64,000 nucleotides of DNA from Methanotrichaceae archaeon (GTDB lineage: Archaea > Halobacteriota > Methanosarcinia > Methanotrichales > Methanotrichaceae): assembly GCA_013178225.1 (NCBI GenBank), contig JABLXE010000007.1:62001-126000 (forward strand), read 5' to 3'. The notes under the pieces are model-generated. The model saw only the letters and a list, made by a program, of their open reading frames with translations, was not told the DNA's origin and ran no database searches. Positions 49,789-58,356 of the stretch are shown piece by piece. Position numbers and translations under genes: made by a program. How positions within the stretch are numbered: position 1 is the first letter of the stretch; each line of letters starts with the position of its first letter.

Positions 49789-51644
49789 AACCGAGCTACG
49801 CAATCTTCGACAAAAATACCAAGGCATTCGTGTACGGCTATCAGACCAATGCCATACAGAGGATGCTGGACTTCGATTACATCTGCGGGAGAGAGAGCCC
49901 GAGCATCGCTGCCATCATCAATCCCGGGCGCGCTGGAATTCACAAGGCCTTCTGGGGCACTAAAGAGATACTGCTCCCCATGTACAAGACCATTCCTCTG
50001 GCGGCAGGGGCTTATCCGGAGGCAGACGTCATGGTGAACTTCGCCTCTCACCGCTCCGCCTTCGATACCACGATGGAAGCGCTGGGTACGCCTACCATCA
50101 ACACAGTGGCAGTGATCGCCGAGGGCGTTCCCGAGAGAATGGCCCGGGTTATGGCCGCCACGGCGCGAAAGCTGAATAAGATCGTAATCGGGCCGGCAAC
50201 GGTTGGCGGAATCGCCGCCGGAGCCTTCAGGATCGGAAACACTGCCGGAACCATCGAGAACATAATTGCCTCCAAGCTCTACCGCCCGGGATGTGTCGGT
50301 TTCGTCTCCAAGTCCGGCGGCATGCTCAACGAGGCCTTCAACATCATCTCCCGAAACTCTGATGGCGTCTATGAGGGGATCGCCATCGGAGGCGATCGCT
50401 ACCCCGGGTCGACATTGCTCGATCACATCCTGAGATACGAGGCCAACCCGGCGATAAAGATGATCGCCTGTCTCGGTGAGCTGGGCGGCGAGGACGAGTA
50501 CAGGATCATCAAAGCTTTGCAGGAGGGGCGGATCAAAAAGCCTCTGGTGGCCTGGGTCACCGGCACCTGCTCGCCGTTCCTGCCTTCAAGCGTTCAGTTC
50601 GGCCATGCCGGCGCCAAAGCCGACACCGCCAAGGAGACGGCTCAGGCCAAGAACCAGGCCTTCCGCGATGCCGGCGCTTATGTGCCTGATTCCTTCGACG
50701 ACTATGGCGATAAGGTCCGCCAGGTCTATGAGATGCTGAGGGCGTCAGGAGAGGTGGCCGAGGTCGTTGAGCCTGAGGTTCCAAGGCTGCCCATGGATTA
50801 CGCCAAAGCCCTCTCCGAGGGGCTCATCCGAAAGCCCACCACCTTCATGTGCACCATCTCTGACGATAGCGGCGACGAGGTCCTTTATGGCGGACTGAGG
50901 CTTTCCGACGTGCTGGAGCGGCAGATGGGAATCGGCGGAGTGATAGGCCTGCTGTGGTTCAAGAAAGAGCTGCCGGATTACGCCGCCAAGTTCATCGAGC
51001 TGGTGCTGCAAATCACCGCCGACCACGGACCGGCTGTATCCGGAGCCCACAATGCAATAGTGGCCTCCTGTGCCGGAAAGGACCTGATCTCCTCGCTTTG
51101 CAGCGGCCTGTTGACCATCGGGCCCAGGTTCGGCGGAGCCATCGATGATGCCGCCCGGGAGTTCAAGCGGGCTAAAGAGAGCGGCCTTCCGCCCGAGCGG
51201 TTTGTGGCCGAGATGAAGCGGAAGGGGGTCAACATCCCTGGAATCGGCCACCGCATCAAGAGCTTGAAGAATCCCGATAAGCGGGTGCAGCTACTGATAA
51301 GTTATGCCAGAAGCCAGTTCCCCTCGACCGAGCTACTTGATTACGCACTGCAGGTGGAGCAGCTCACCACTGCCAAGAAAGGCAACCTGATCCTGAACGT
51401 CGATGGCTGCATAGGCATCCTGTTTCTGGATCTGATGAACTCCTGCGGAGCCTTCACCAAGGAGGAGATAGACGAGGTGGTGAAGCTCGGCTATCTCAAC
51501 GGTCTCTTTGCGCTCGGAAGGAGCATTGGCTTGATCGGGCACATCCTGGACCAGAAGAGGCTGGGCTCAAGGCTTTACCGGCACCCAACCGAGGACATAG
51601 CCTATATGCTGCCCTCAGAGGAAGATATCAAGTGTAAGAGGTAG
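49785..51644 (+). CDS. aclA: ATP-citrate lyase, catalytic (AclA-type) subunit
   Basis: 619 residues. The first half is a succinyl-CoA-synthetase-alpha-like domain with the phosphohistidine His274 in [11 protein letters not shown] and a CoA-binding Rossmann part ([15 protein letters not shown] near 172). The second half (about 340-619) is the citryl-CoA lyase domain related to citrate synthase, with [21 protein letters not shown] and [13 protein letters not shown] holding the expected His/Asp active-site residues. GTG 49785 overlaps the aclB stop and has GGTGGTG upstream; TTG 49779 is an alternative. A complete lyase is unusual in a methanogen. It could cleave citrate, or run in reverse to make citrate. 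Confidence 0.92.
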   Translation: MKPSYAIFDKNTKAFVYGYQTNAIQRMLDFDYICGRESPSIAAIINPGRAGIHKAFWGTKEILLPMYKTIPLAAGAYPEADVMVNFASHRSAFDTTMEALGTPTINTVAVIAEGVPERMARVMAATARKLNKIVIGPATVGGIAAGAFRIGNTAGTIENIIASKLYRPGCVGFVSKSGGMLNEAFNIISRNSDGVYEGIAIGGDRYPGSTLLDHILRYEANPAIKMIACLGELGGEDEYRIIKALQEGRIKKPLVAWVTGTCSPFLPSSVQFGHAGAKADTAKETAQAKNQAFRDAGAYVPDSFDDYGDKVRQVYEMLRASGEVAEVVEPEVPRLPMDYAKALSEGLIRKPTTFMCTISDDSGDEVLYGGLRLSDVLERQMGIGGVIGLLWFKKELPDYAAKFIELVLQITADHGPAVSGAHNAIVASCAGKDLISSLCSGLLTIGPRFGGAIDDAAREFKRAKESGLPPERFVAEMKRKGVNIPGIGHRIKSLKNPDKRVQLLISYARSQFPSTELLDYALQVEQLTTAKKGNLILNVDGCIGILFLDLMNSCGAFTKEEIDEVVKLGYLNGLFALGRSIGLIGHILDQKRLGSRLYRHPTEDIAYMLPSEEDIKCKR

Positions 51645-51646
51645 AA

Positions 51647-52888
51647 GTGGCCACCATCAGCCAGAAGATCCTGAGTCGAGCCGCGAGGCTCTCCCATACG
51701 GCAGAGCCGGGCGAGATCGTCGAGGCCAGGGTAGACTACGCCATGTCGCATGACGGCACATCGGTCCTGGCCATCAAGGCCTTCAGGGAGATGGGATCGG
51801 AGAGCGTCTGGGACCCCCAGAGGATCGTCGTTCCCTTCGACCACATCGTCCCGGCCAATAACGAGACTGCTGCCACTCTGCAAAAAGAGGTGCGCGGCTT
51901 CGTGAAAGAGCAGGGCATAACCAACTTTTTCGATTGCGGATACGGCGTCTGTCACCAGGTATTCTGCGAGGAGGGTTTTGCCCTGCCGGGATCTCTGGTA
52001 ATAGGAGCCGACTCCCATTCCTGCACCTATGGGGCCTTTGGAGCCTTCGGAACGGGGGTGGGCGCAACCGACATGGCCGAGATCTACTCCCGCGGCCGGC
52101 TGTGGCTCAAGGTCCCCGAGACCCTGAACATTGAGATTGAAGGAAAGCTCCGGCCTCTGGTAACGGCCAAAGATGTGGCGTTAATGGTCATAGGCGACCT
52201 GGGAGCCGACGGGGCCACCTACCGGGCCATCGAGTACACCGGGCCGGCAGTCGAAGATATGAGCATGTCTGGCCGGATGACGCTGTGCAACCTGGGCGTG
52301 GAGATGGGAGCCAAGGCTGCAATCGTTCCGCCGGACCAAAAGACCCGCGAATATCTGCAGGGGTGCGCCAGAGAGCAATACCAGCACGTGGTCTCCGATC
52401 CGGATTCGGGTGAGTGCCAGAGAGTTTACGATGTGAGCGACCTGGGGCCCATGGTGGCATATCCCTTCCGGGTGGATAACGTAAAGCCCGTCTCCGAGCT
52501 GGAGGGTACAGAGATCGACCAGGTCTTCGTCGGAACCTGTACCAACGGAAGGCTGGAGGATCTGGAGATGGTGGCAAAGATCCTGAAGGGGCAGACGGTT
52601 AAGGCCCGAACTCTGATCATCCCGGCCTCGCGCCAGGTGCTTTTGCAGGCTCTCTCCAGAGGCTTGATAGACATCCTGGTGTCGGCAGGAGCCATGGTTG
52701 CTCCTCCGGGTTGCGGCCCCTGTCTTGGCGCGCATATGGGCGTCCTGGGCGAGGGTGAGGCCTGTGTTTCCACCTCCAACCGGAACTTCCCGGGACGGAT
52801 GGGCAGGGGAGGACGCGTGTATCTGGCCTCTCCGGCCACAGCAGCGGCCTCGGCCCTAAAAGGTTATATCAGTTCTGCCTGCATATAG
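51647..52888 (+). CDS. hacA: aconitase-family large subunit (homoaconitase / isopropylmalate isomerase / aconitase type)
   Basis: 413 residues of the archaeal LeuC/HacA type. It has DHIVPANNE near 64, [20 protein letters not shown] near 123, and three Cys ligands for the 4Fe-4S cluster, in [12 protein letters not shown] and GCGPCLG, with [10 protein letters not shown] near the end. It isomerises citrate-like acids by dehydration and rehydration. Substrate specificity sits mainly in the small subunit, which is not in this window, so homoaconitase (coenzyme B synthesis), isopropylmalate isomerase and aconitase are all possible. It starts GTG 51647, two bases after the lyase stop, which favours a citrate role. 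Confidence 0.88.
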   Translation: MATISQKILSRAARLSHTAEPGEIVEARVDYAMSHDGTSVLAIKAFREMGSESVWDPQRIVVPFDHIVPANNETAATLQKEVRGFVKEQGITNFFDCGYGVCHQVFCEEGFALPGSLVIGADSHSCTYGAFGAFGTGVGATDMAEIYSRGRLWLKVPETLNIEIEGKLRPLVTAKDVALMVIGDLGADGATYRAIEYTGPAVEDMSMSGRMTLCNLGVEMGAKAAIVPPDQKTREYLQGCAREQYQHVVSDPDSGECQRVYDVSDLGPMVAYPFRVDNVKPVSELEGTEIDQVFVGTCTNGRLEDLEMVAKILKGQTVKARTLIIPASRQVLLQALSRGLIDILVSAGAMVAPPGCGPCLGAHMGVLGEGEACVSTSNRNFPGRMGRGGRVYLASPATAAASALKGYISSACI

Positions 52889-52895
52889 TCGCGTC

Positions 52896-53552
52896 ATGAG
52901 ATTCGACCTTCACGTTCATTCTATTTACTCGGACGGACACGATGAGGTGAAGGCCATTTTGGAGGCGGCCCTGATGAAGGGGTTGGGCGGCATATCGATC
53001 ACCGACCACGATACCCTCAAGGGCTCTCTCGCCGCCGAAAAGCTGATCCGGGAATGCAAAATGGATCTGGTTCTCCTTCCCGGCGTCGAAGTTACGACCT
53101 CAGAGGGCCACCTCATAGTATTGGGCGCGGAAGAGCTTCCGCCTAAAGGCAGGAGCCCGGAGGAGACTACAGATCTGGCCCACGACATGGGAGCGGTGGC
53201 GGTTGTGCCTCATCCCTACCATCCTTTCAGGCACGCTCTGGGACGAATTCCGGGTTGTGATGCGGTTGAGGTTTACAACTCCAAGCATCTCTTCGGGATT
53301 GCCAACGCTCGCGCCCGTCTGGAGGCCAGCCGGCGGAACATGCCGATGGTTGCGGGATCGGATTCGCACTTTGCGGCCACGGTAGGCCTGGGTGTGACCG
53401 AAATCGAGGCCGATGACGCAGAGGAGGCAATCAGAGCCATTCGCGAAGGACGCACGGCAATAGAAGGGCACAGGACATCGCCCAAGTATTTCATCGGAAA
53501 CACCTTCCAGGCCATCTACCGGGAGATTGGAAGGGGAATGCGCAGAATCTAG
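52896..53552 (+). CDS. PHP-domain phosphoesterase
   Basis: 218 residues with all PHP metal ligands: DLHVHSIYSDG at the N terminus (HxH, D), SITDHDTLKG (DHD), GVEVTTSEGHLIVLG (E, H), VPHPYHPFRH and a C-terminal GSDSHF. Relatives include YciV/RNase AM-type 5'-nucleases and histidinol-phosphate-type phosphatases; short archaeal members have unknown substrates. It follows the aconitase-family gene by 7 bases and is probably in the same operon, though no link to citrate metabolism is evident. Confidence 0.87.
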   Translation: MRFDLHVHSIYSDGHDEVKAILEAALMKGLGGISITDHDTLKGSLAAEKLIRECKMDLVLLPGVEVTTSEGHLIVLGAEELPPKGRSPEETTDLAHDMGAVAVVPHPYHPFRHALGRIPGCDAVEVYNSKHLFGIANARARLEASRRNMPMVAGSDSHFAATVGLGVTEIEADDAEEAIRAIREGRTAIEGHRTSPKYFIGNTFQAIYREIGRGMRRI

Positions 53553-53821
53553 GCAAGTGATCCGGCTTGTGTCTCTAGGGAATGGGATAATCAAATGTAT
53601 TATCAAATTTAATTTGCCATAACAGCCAAAAAATTTTTATAGCAATTGGCCCTATATCTCGATCGGTCCTTTTGATCATCCCCCGTGCGGCTTTTAGATA
53701 GAAATGAATATAGTGTATGAAGTTCTCTTACTATTACTGATGTGAAATAAGAAAAATTTATAAGTATCTAAGATAACATCACATTAGCATAAAAGCTAGC
53801 TAGAATAGCACTTGAACAGGA

Positions 53822-54283
53822 GTGGATTATATAATCGATGGGAGGGAGAAGTATAGAGAGGCCTTGAAGATATTGCTGGCCGAAGACGATCCCGTGCATC
53901 AGAGGGTTATGCAGCGCTGGCTAACAAGCGCTGGATACGACGTACATATAGCGAACAACGGCAAAGAAGCCATCACTTATCTTGAATCCAACTCCTGCGA
54001 TCTGCTCCTGATGGATGTCCAGATGCCTGAGATGGACGGCATAAAGACCACCATCGAAATTCGCAAACGCTGGCCGGAAAACCCGCGAATAGTTTTCGTG
54101 ACCGGGTGCTCTTGCTGCCGGGAGTCCTGCTTTGCTGCCGGAGGCGACGATTTTCTTGTAAAGCCAATAAAGAGGCCAGAGCTCAAGGCAGCCATCTTCC
54201 GCAACATGATGGTAGGCCAATCGAAACAGGAGGCTTTGGGAAGACAATCCAAATCTAGCCTGGAGCCTGAACCTGTAAGCTAG
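53822..54283 (+). CDS. stand-alone response-regulator receiver protein, Cys-rich
   Basis: 153 residues; a CheY-like receiver from residue 15. Acidic pocket Glu21-Asp22-Asp23, phospho-acceptor Asp65 (LLLMDVQMPEMDG), Thr94 and Lys114 (DDFLVKPI) are all present. There is no output domain; the tail (125-153) is Ser/Gln-rich. Unusually, the alpha-4 region reads GCSCCRESC, with Cys96, Cys98, Cys99 and Cys103, suggesting metal or redox sensing. GTG 53822 is used; TTG 53864, directly before the first beta strand, is an alternative. A TATA-like AATTTATAAGT lies near 53755. No histidine kinase is adjacent. Confidence 0.85.
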   Translation: MDYIIDGREKYREALKILLAEDDPVHQRVMQRWLTSAGYDVHIANNGKEAITYLESNSCDLLLMDVQMPEMDGIKTTIEIRKRWPENPRIVFVTGCSCCRESCFAAGGDDFLVKPIKRPELKAAIFRNMMVGQSKQEALGRQSKSSLEPEPVS

Positions 54284-54400
54284 CAGATATTGCGCCTTCC
54301 CGGGATTATCCAAAAATTTTGTATTTTCAAAGCCGGGCTATCTTCGAGTTTTTGATATTTCCATCTCTGATAGGGGATTTTTAAGCCCTGCTTCAGGTCA

Positions 54401-54410
54401 AATTTATATA
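54401..54410 (+). promoter_or_regulatory. TATA box of the DUF2254 gene
   Basis: AATTTATATA centred about 30 bases before GTG 54435. It predicts a transcript starting at or within a few bases of the start codon. Confidence 0.5.
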
Positions 54411-54434
54411 CTTATTAGATAAGAATTTTAAAAT

Positions 54435-55775
54435 GTGGGTATATCCATAAGGTTCATCGATTACTTGGATAGAGTTCGGTCCACTTATTGGTTCCTGCCG
54501 TTGATCATGACTGCCGCCTCCATGATTCTGGCCGTCCTATTGCTGGAGGTCGACCGGATGACCCCTGATTCTCTGCTGGAAGGCAAATGGTACATCCTGA
54601 ATGTCGATTCTTCAGACATCAATTCGATCCTGCTCAACATTGCAGGTGCGGCACTAGGTGTGATTGGAGTTGTCTTCTCAATTACGTTAGTTCCTTTAAC
54701 CATTGCAGCCTCTCAGTACGGCCCGATTCTCATCCGGAGTTTCCTGCGAGATACTACCACTCAGGTTGTTCTGGGAACATACAGCTCAACCATTGGATTT
54801 TGCGTGATGGTGCTCATGAGCTATGAGTCCGGCACGGATAGCGGCGGCGTTCCGCTAATCTCAGTGACATTTGCGGTTCTCATGCTCCTGGTCAGCTTGG
54901 CAATGCTGCTGTACTTCTTCCACCATGTAGCTGAAGGGCTGCAAGCATCTAAGATAATCGAAAATGTTGGAAACGAGGTGGAAAAGGAGATCCGGTTTGA
55001 GAGATGGTCTTCCGGACCCGCTGAAGGTCGCGGCGGGCCTGGGGAAGAAGACAAGCTGCGGTCCGTTACCATGCAGCAGGGAAAAGCCGTTGTCGCCAAC
55101 AAGTCGGGATATGTCCGGGCCATCGATTACGGTCAGCTGCTGAAGACGGCAGAAAAGAATGATCTGGTCTTTTATCTCAAACACATTTCAGGAGATTTCA
55201 TAGTCCCCGGCGATCAACTGCTGCTGGCCTGGCCGGGCTCGTTTGAGGTGATCAAGCTGGCTGCTGCTGTGAACGCGTCCTACATCCTGGGTGATAACCG
55301 AACTATGCAGCAGGATATCGAATATGGAATGACGTCACTGGTGATCATCGCTTCGCGAGCCCTTTCTCCGGCCATAAACGACCCGGTCACGCCGGCAATG
55401 TGCCTGAACCGGCTGGGTGTGGCGCTGAGCATGCTGGCAGATAGCAAGCCGAGATCGTCTTACTATTACGATAAATCCGGGAAGCTGCGGGTGATCGCAG
55501 ACCCGGTATCATTTGAACGTATGGCCGGTACTTCCTTTGATCTGATTCGTCAGTATGGCCGCGGCAATGCAGATGTAATGATCGCCATCTTGAAGACCAT
55601 CAATTCGGTGGCGGCTCATGCCAGCAGCGATGAAAAGCGGGCCATTTTATTCCGGCATGCTCAACTGGCCCTAAGCGACAGCGATACTTCGCTGCCTTCA
55701 CCCTATGATAGGAAACGGGTTCATCAGGCCTATGATGAGGTGCGAAAGTCGATAGAGGGAACCGGCATCAATTGA
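54435..55775 (+). CDS. DUF2254 family membrane protein
   Basis: 446 residues. Four membrane segments lie in the first 170 residues (STYWFLPLIMTAASMILAV; IAGAALGVIGVVFSITLVPL; GFCVMVLMSY; FAVLMLLVSLAMLLYFF), followed by a soluble domain. Family marks are ASQYGPILIRSFLRDTTTQVVLGTY near 95-120 and a C-terminal MTSLVIIASRALSPAINDPVTP. The N-terminal region resembles a minimal channel or anion-transport fold, but the family has no established function. The start is GTG 54435, leaderless according to the TATA box at 54401-54410. It is monocistronic. Confidence 0.85.
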   Translation: MGISIRFIDYLDRVRSTYWFLPLIMTAASMILAVLLLEVDRMTPDSLLEGKWYILNVDSSDINSILLNIAGAALGVIGVVFSITLVPLTIAASQYGPILIRSFLRDTTTQVVLGTYSSTIGFCVMVLMSYESGTDSGGVPLISVTFAVLMLLVSLAMLLYFFHHVAEGLQASKIIENVGNEVEKEIRFERWSSGPAEGRGGPGEEDKLRSVTMQQGKAVVANKSGYVRAIDYGQLLKTAEKNDLVFYLKHISGDFIVPGDQLLLAWPGSFEVIKLAAAVNASYILGDNRTMQQDIEYGMTSLVIIASRALSPAINDPVTPAMCLNRLGVALSMLADSKPRSSYYYDKSGKLRVIADPVSFERMAGTSFDLIRQYGRGNADVMIAILKTINSVAAHASSDEKRAILFRHAQLALSDSDTSLPSPYDRKRVHQAYDEVRKSIEGTGIN

Positions 55776-55835
55776 AGTAGGGATGGAACTTATGCGATCG
55801 TTGTGCCGCAGAAGAAACTCAAAAAATAGAGAAAC

Positions 55836-55982
55836 TTATTCCCCGGCGCTCAGCGAGCGCAAAAAGGGGCACTTCTTCTTGGCTATGGACAGCAAAACCA
55901 GCAGGCCGACCACTACCAATATCACTAATTTTATCTTTATGATAGTTTTTATAAAGCCCATCATTTTGATATCACCGAACAT
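55836..55982 (-). CDS. small single-span membrane protein
   Basis: 48 residues from ATG 55982. A basic N-terminal amphipathic part (MFGDIKMMGFIKTIIKIK) is followed by one membrane helix (LVILVVVGLLVLLSIA, 19-34), then KKK and a short polar end with one Cys. A TATA box (56001-56010) lies about 24 bases upstream, giving a leaderless message. These features are what a real small membrane-protein gene should show; the plus-strand frame over the same bases has none. Function is unknown. Confidence 0.6.
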   Translation of the reverse strand: MFGDIKMMGFIKTIIKIKLVILVVVGLLVLLSIAKKKCPFLRSLSAGE

Positions 55983-56000
55983 AATATAAGCCGCTGAAAC

Positions 56001-56010
56001 TATAAAAAAT
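56001..56010 (-). promoter_or_regulatory. TATA box of the small membrane-protein gene
   Basis: On the minus strand this reads ATTTTTTATA, centred 23 bases before ATG 55982. It overlaps the region just past the coaD stop, so the small gene is probably transcribed separately from the upstream cofactor operon. Confidence 0.5.
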
Positions 56011-56017
56011 GGGATGG

Positions 56018-56482
56018 TTAATGGTCGAGCACATTTCCGTGCTGGTCTATCTTTCCTTCCGAGATTCTGGTGGAGCTTATGCGTATTGCGTCCTTGGCCA
56101 TCTGATATTCGATCACTGATATCTCGATTGGCCGCAGGTTCCTCTTAGCTCTCAAACGGTTGATCTTCTCGGCCATGGGAAGGGTCTCCGGGGAGACCAC
56201 GATGAAATCGAAATCCTCGTAGATCGACGAACCGCACTGGTCGTCGATCTTCATCACCCTGAAGTCCTCGACCCCCAGCTCTCTCTTGAGGATCTCTCTC
56301 AGGTTGTTAAGTCTGGTCTGGAAATCCCCGACCGACCTGGTCCGGCTCTCTCTGGCCATTTCGTCTGAAGTGAGGCCGATGACCACCTCGCCGCTGCTGC
56401 CCAGCTCAAAGGCCCTCCTGAGCAGGGCCAGGTGCCCGTCATGAATCGGATCAAAGGTGCCGCCAACTGCTACTCTGGCCAT
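56018..56482 (-). CDS. coaD: phosphopantetheine adenylyltransferase, archaeal type
   Basis: Joins 4'-phosphopantetheine and ATP to dephospho-CoA, the penultimate step of CoA synthesis. The 154-residue protein has the nucleotidyl-transferase motif GGTFDPIHDGH (His14 and His17) and the ISSTRI segment near 140, in the pattern of archaeal CoaD/eukaryotic PPAT. ATG 56482 directly precedes the first strand and is preferred to an upstream in-frame start. It is last in the apparent operon pycA-birA-JAMM-ribL-coaD. Confidence 0.9.
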   Translation of the reverse strand: MARVAVGGTFDPIHDGHLALLRRAFELGSSGEVVIGLTSDEMARESRTRSVGDFQTRLNNLREILKRELGVEDFRVMKIDDQCGSSIYEDFDFIVVSPETLPMAEKINRLRAKRNLRPIEISVIEYQMAKDAIRISSTRISEGKIDQHGNVLDH

Positions 56483-56524
56483 ACAGGCCCCGCAAATGAA
56501 AGATCCGTATATCAACTTGACGCC

Positions 56525-56956
56525 CTAAACTCTGCGCCCGCGGTAGCGCTCCAGGGTCCTGGCGACGATCCTCCTCGAGCTGCAAAGCTCACAGGGCTCG
56601 TTCTCCTCGATCCGCACGACCTTCGTCGACAGCCCGCGCCGGGCCAGCTCGGCCCGGAGCCTCTGGGAGTCGAAATGCTGGTCGAATCCCAGGGTGATTA
56701 TGTCCGGACAAAGCTCTTCTATGGGCTGAAAGAGGTCCTTTTCGTCTCCCAGAATTGCCCGGTCAACGGCCTTCAAAGCGGCCACAACTTTGAGCCTCTG
56801 TTCTTCGGGCACTATCGGCTTGGGCTTATGTTTGACGTTTAAGTCCCTGGCCACGATTACCACCAGTTCGGTTCCCAGAGCCTTGGACCTCTCCAGATAG
56901 AGGACGTGCCCGGGGTGAAGGAGATCGAAGGTGCCTGTTGCCACTACGCGCGTCAT
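56525..56956 (-). CDS. ribL: archaeal FAD synthetase RibL
   Basis: Transfers AMP to FMN to make FAD. The 143-residue protein has the cytidylyltransferase-like motif GTFDLLHPGH (His14, His17) and a conserved C-terminal Cys pair region (EENEPCELCSSRRI), the signature of the archaeal RibL family, whose activity depends on reduced Cys residues. It is a close structural relative of the neighbouring CoaD. It follows the JAMM gene by 29 bases and precedes coaD by 42. Confidence 0.92.
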   Translation of the reverse strand: MTRVVATGTFDLLHPGHVLYLERSKALGTELVVIVARDLNVKHKPKPIVPEEQRLKVVAALKAVDRAILGDEKDLFQPIEELCPDIITLGFDQHFDSQRLRAELARRGLSTKVVRIEENEPCELCSSRRIVARTLERYRGRRV

Positions 56957-56985
56957 CTTGCAAGCCTTAGCAGTCTCTTTCGTCT

Positions 56986-57399
56986 TTATAAATCTTCGTC
57001 GAAATCGTCGTCTTTGAACTCGATATCCAGAATGGGAAGCTCGCGCATATTTCCGAGAATATCGTAGCAGGCCCAGCTCTCTTCGTTAAAGGGCGGTCCT
57101 ACGATGATATTGTAGTCCCCGGCGCGGGAGAAGAAGATGAGGTCCTGGTCTGATGGCCGGATATTGGCGGACGGATGGCTGTGAACCGAGCCCACAACCT
57201 GCATATTGGGAAGCATGTACAGTCTGACCAGAGCGCTCATGCGTGAGGACTCGGTGCCGGGAAGGATCAGAACCTCGGTTATCACGTCGCCATCGGTCTG
57301 CAGAAGTCCTGCGAACTCGTTGGGAATGGATGATCTGGAGGCCTCAAGTATGAACTTCAGGGTATCTCTGGCAATACCGCGGGCTTTTCTTCGTCTCAT
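56986..57399 (-). CDS. JAMM/MPN+ metalloprotease domain protein
   Basis: 137 residues with a complete JAMM zinc site: Glu28 (IPNEFAGLL), His73-x-His75-Pro, Ser83 and Asp86 (HSHPSANIRPSDQD). Archaeal members include desampylases, which remove ubiquitin-like SAMP proteins from targets or from sulfur-carrier adducts. The C terminus is a short acidic tail (EFKDDDFDEDL). It sits within a cofactor operon, 4 bases after birA. A link to a ubiquitin-like sulfur carrier is possible but no such gene is in the window. Confidence 0.87.
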   Translation of the reverse strand: MRRRKARGIARDTLKFILEASRSSIPNEFAGLLQTDGDVITEVLILPGTESSRMSALVRLYMLPNMQVVGSVHSHPSANIRPSDQDLIFFSRAGDYNIIVGPPFNEESWACYDILGNMRELPILDIEFKDDDFDEDL

Positions 57400-57403
57400 A
57401 ATT

Positions 57404-58354
57404 CTAAATCTCCCTTAAGTGAATGCAGTCTCCCGCCAGCACGCGAACGCTAGTTCCCTTGGACGCAACTATGAGAGCGCCGTCTGAAGACAGCTCCACT
57501 GCCTGCCCCACCACATCTCCACCGCCCGAAGTCACGCGGACCATCTTTCCTAAGGTGGCAGATCGGTCGCACCATTCGCGGTACAGATCTTTGAAGTCTA
57601 TACCTCCGAATATGATATCGATCTCCTGAAGAATTTTTTGGATCAGCTCAACCCGGGACACATCGCGGCCAAGCTCCTGCGAGAGTGATGTTGACTTCCA
57701 TTCGAGCGGAAAACCGGAGACATCAACGTTGGCGTTTATGCCGATTCCGACAACTGCGCAGTCTATCCGGTCGACTTCGGCGCTGATCTCCATCAGGATG
57801 CCGCACAGCTTTCGTTCCCCGATCAGGATGTCGTTCGGCCATTTGATGCGGGGGTCCAGTCCATAAAGCTTCGAGACGGCTCGAGCGACCGCGACAGAAG
57901 CGGCCATATTTATGCGGTGGGCATCGGGCAGTGGAAGGTCCGGCCGGAAAAGGATGCTCATCCACACCCCGCCAGTTGGAGATTGCCAGGACCGGGAGAG
58001 CCTCCCCCGGCCTTCGGTTTGGCGCTCTGATATGAACACCGCTCCGTTGGGGCAGTCGCGGGCCAGGGACCGGGCCACCCGGTTGGTGGAATCAACCTCT
58101 CTGAAGCACTGCACCCGGCAGCCTACAGCTCTGGTCTCCAGCCCGGAGCGTATCAGGGCCGCGTCAAGCAGATCGGGCCGGCAAGCGAGACGATAGCCTT
58201 TGCGGGTGGAGGATTCGATCTCATATCCTCTGGCCCTGAGAATCTTTATCTGCTTGCAGACCGCTGCCCTGGAGACGCCCTGCGATTCGGCTATCTCCTG
58301 TCCTGAAACCCATTCTCCTGAAAAAAGGCGGGATAGTACCCACTCGCTCTCCAA
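57404..58354 (-). CDS. birA: bifunctional biotin-protein ligase / repressor BirA
   Basis: 316 residues: an N-terminal winged helix (SGEWVSGQEIAESQGVSRAAVCKQI), the catalytic domain with FREVDSTNRVA, QTEGRGRLSRSW (biotinyl-AMP loop, about 115), KWPNDILIGERKLCGIL (about 170) and GIGINAN, and a C-terminal SH3-like part. It attaches biotin to the carboxyl-carrier subunit of pyruvate carboxylase. It starts at TTG 58354, two bases after the pycA stop, which ties it to its likely substrate; the HTH suggests it may also regulate biotin genes. Confidence 0.93.
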   Translation of the reverse strand: MESEWVLSRLFSGEWVSGQEIAESQGVSRAAVCKQIKILRARGYEIESSTRKGYRLACRPDLLDAALIRSGLETRAVGCRVQCFREVDSTNRVARSLARDCPNGAVFISERQTEGRGRLSRSWQSPTGGVWMSILFRPDLPLPDAHRINMAASVAVARAVSKLYGLDPRIKWPNDILIGERKLCGILMEISAEVDRIDCAVVGIGINANVDVSGFPLEWKSTSLSQELGRDVSRVELIQKILQEIDIIFGGIDFKDLYREWCDRSATLGKMVRVTSGGGDVVGQAVELSSDGALIVASKGTSVRVLAGDCIHLREI

Positions 58355-58356
58355 AG

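Noticed and set aside
55783-55989. 68-codon plus-strand frame after the DUF2254 gene
   Set aside because: No promoter or family pattern; the opposite strand carries a better-supported small membrane protein.
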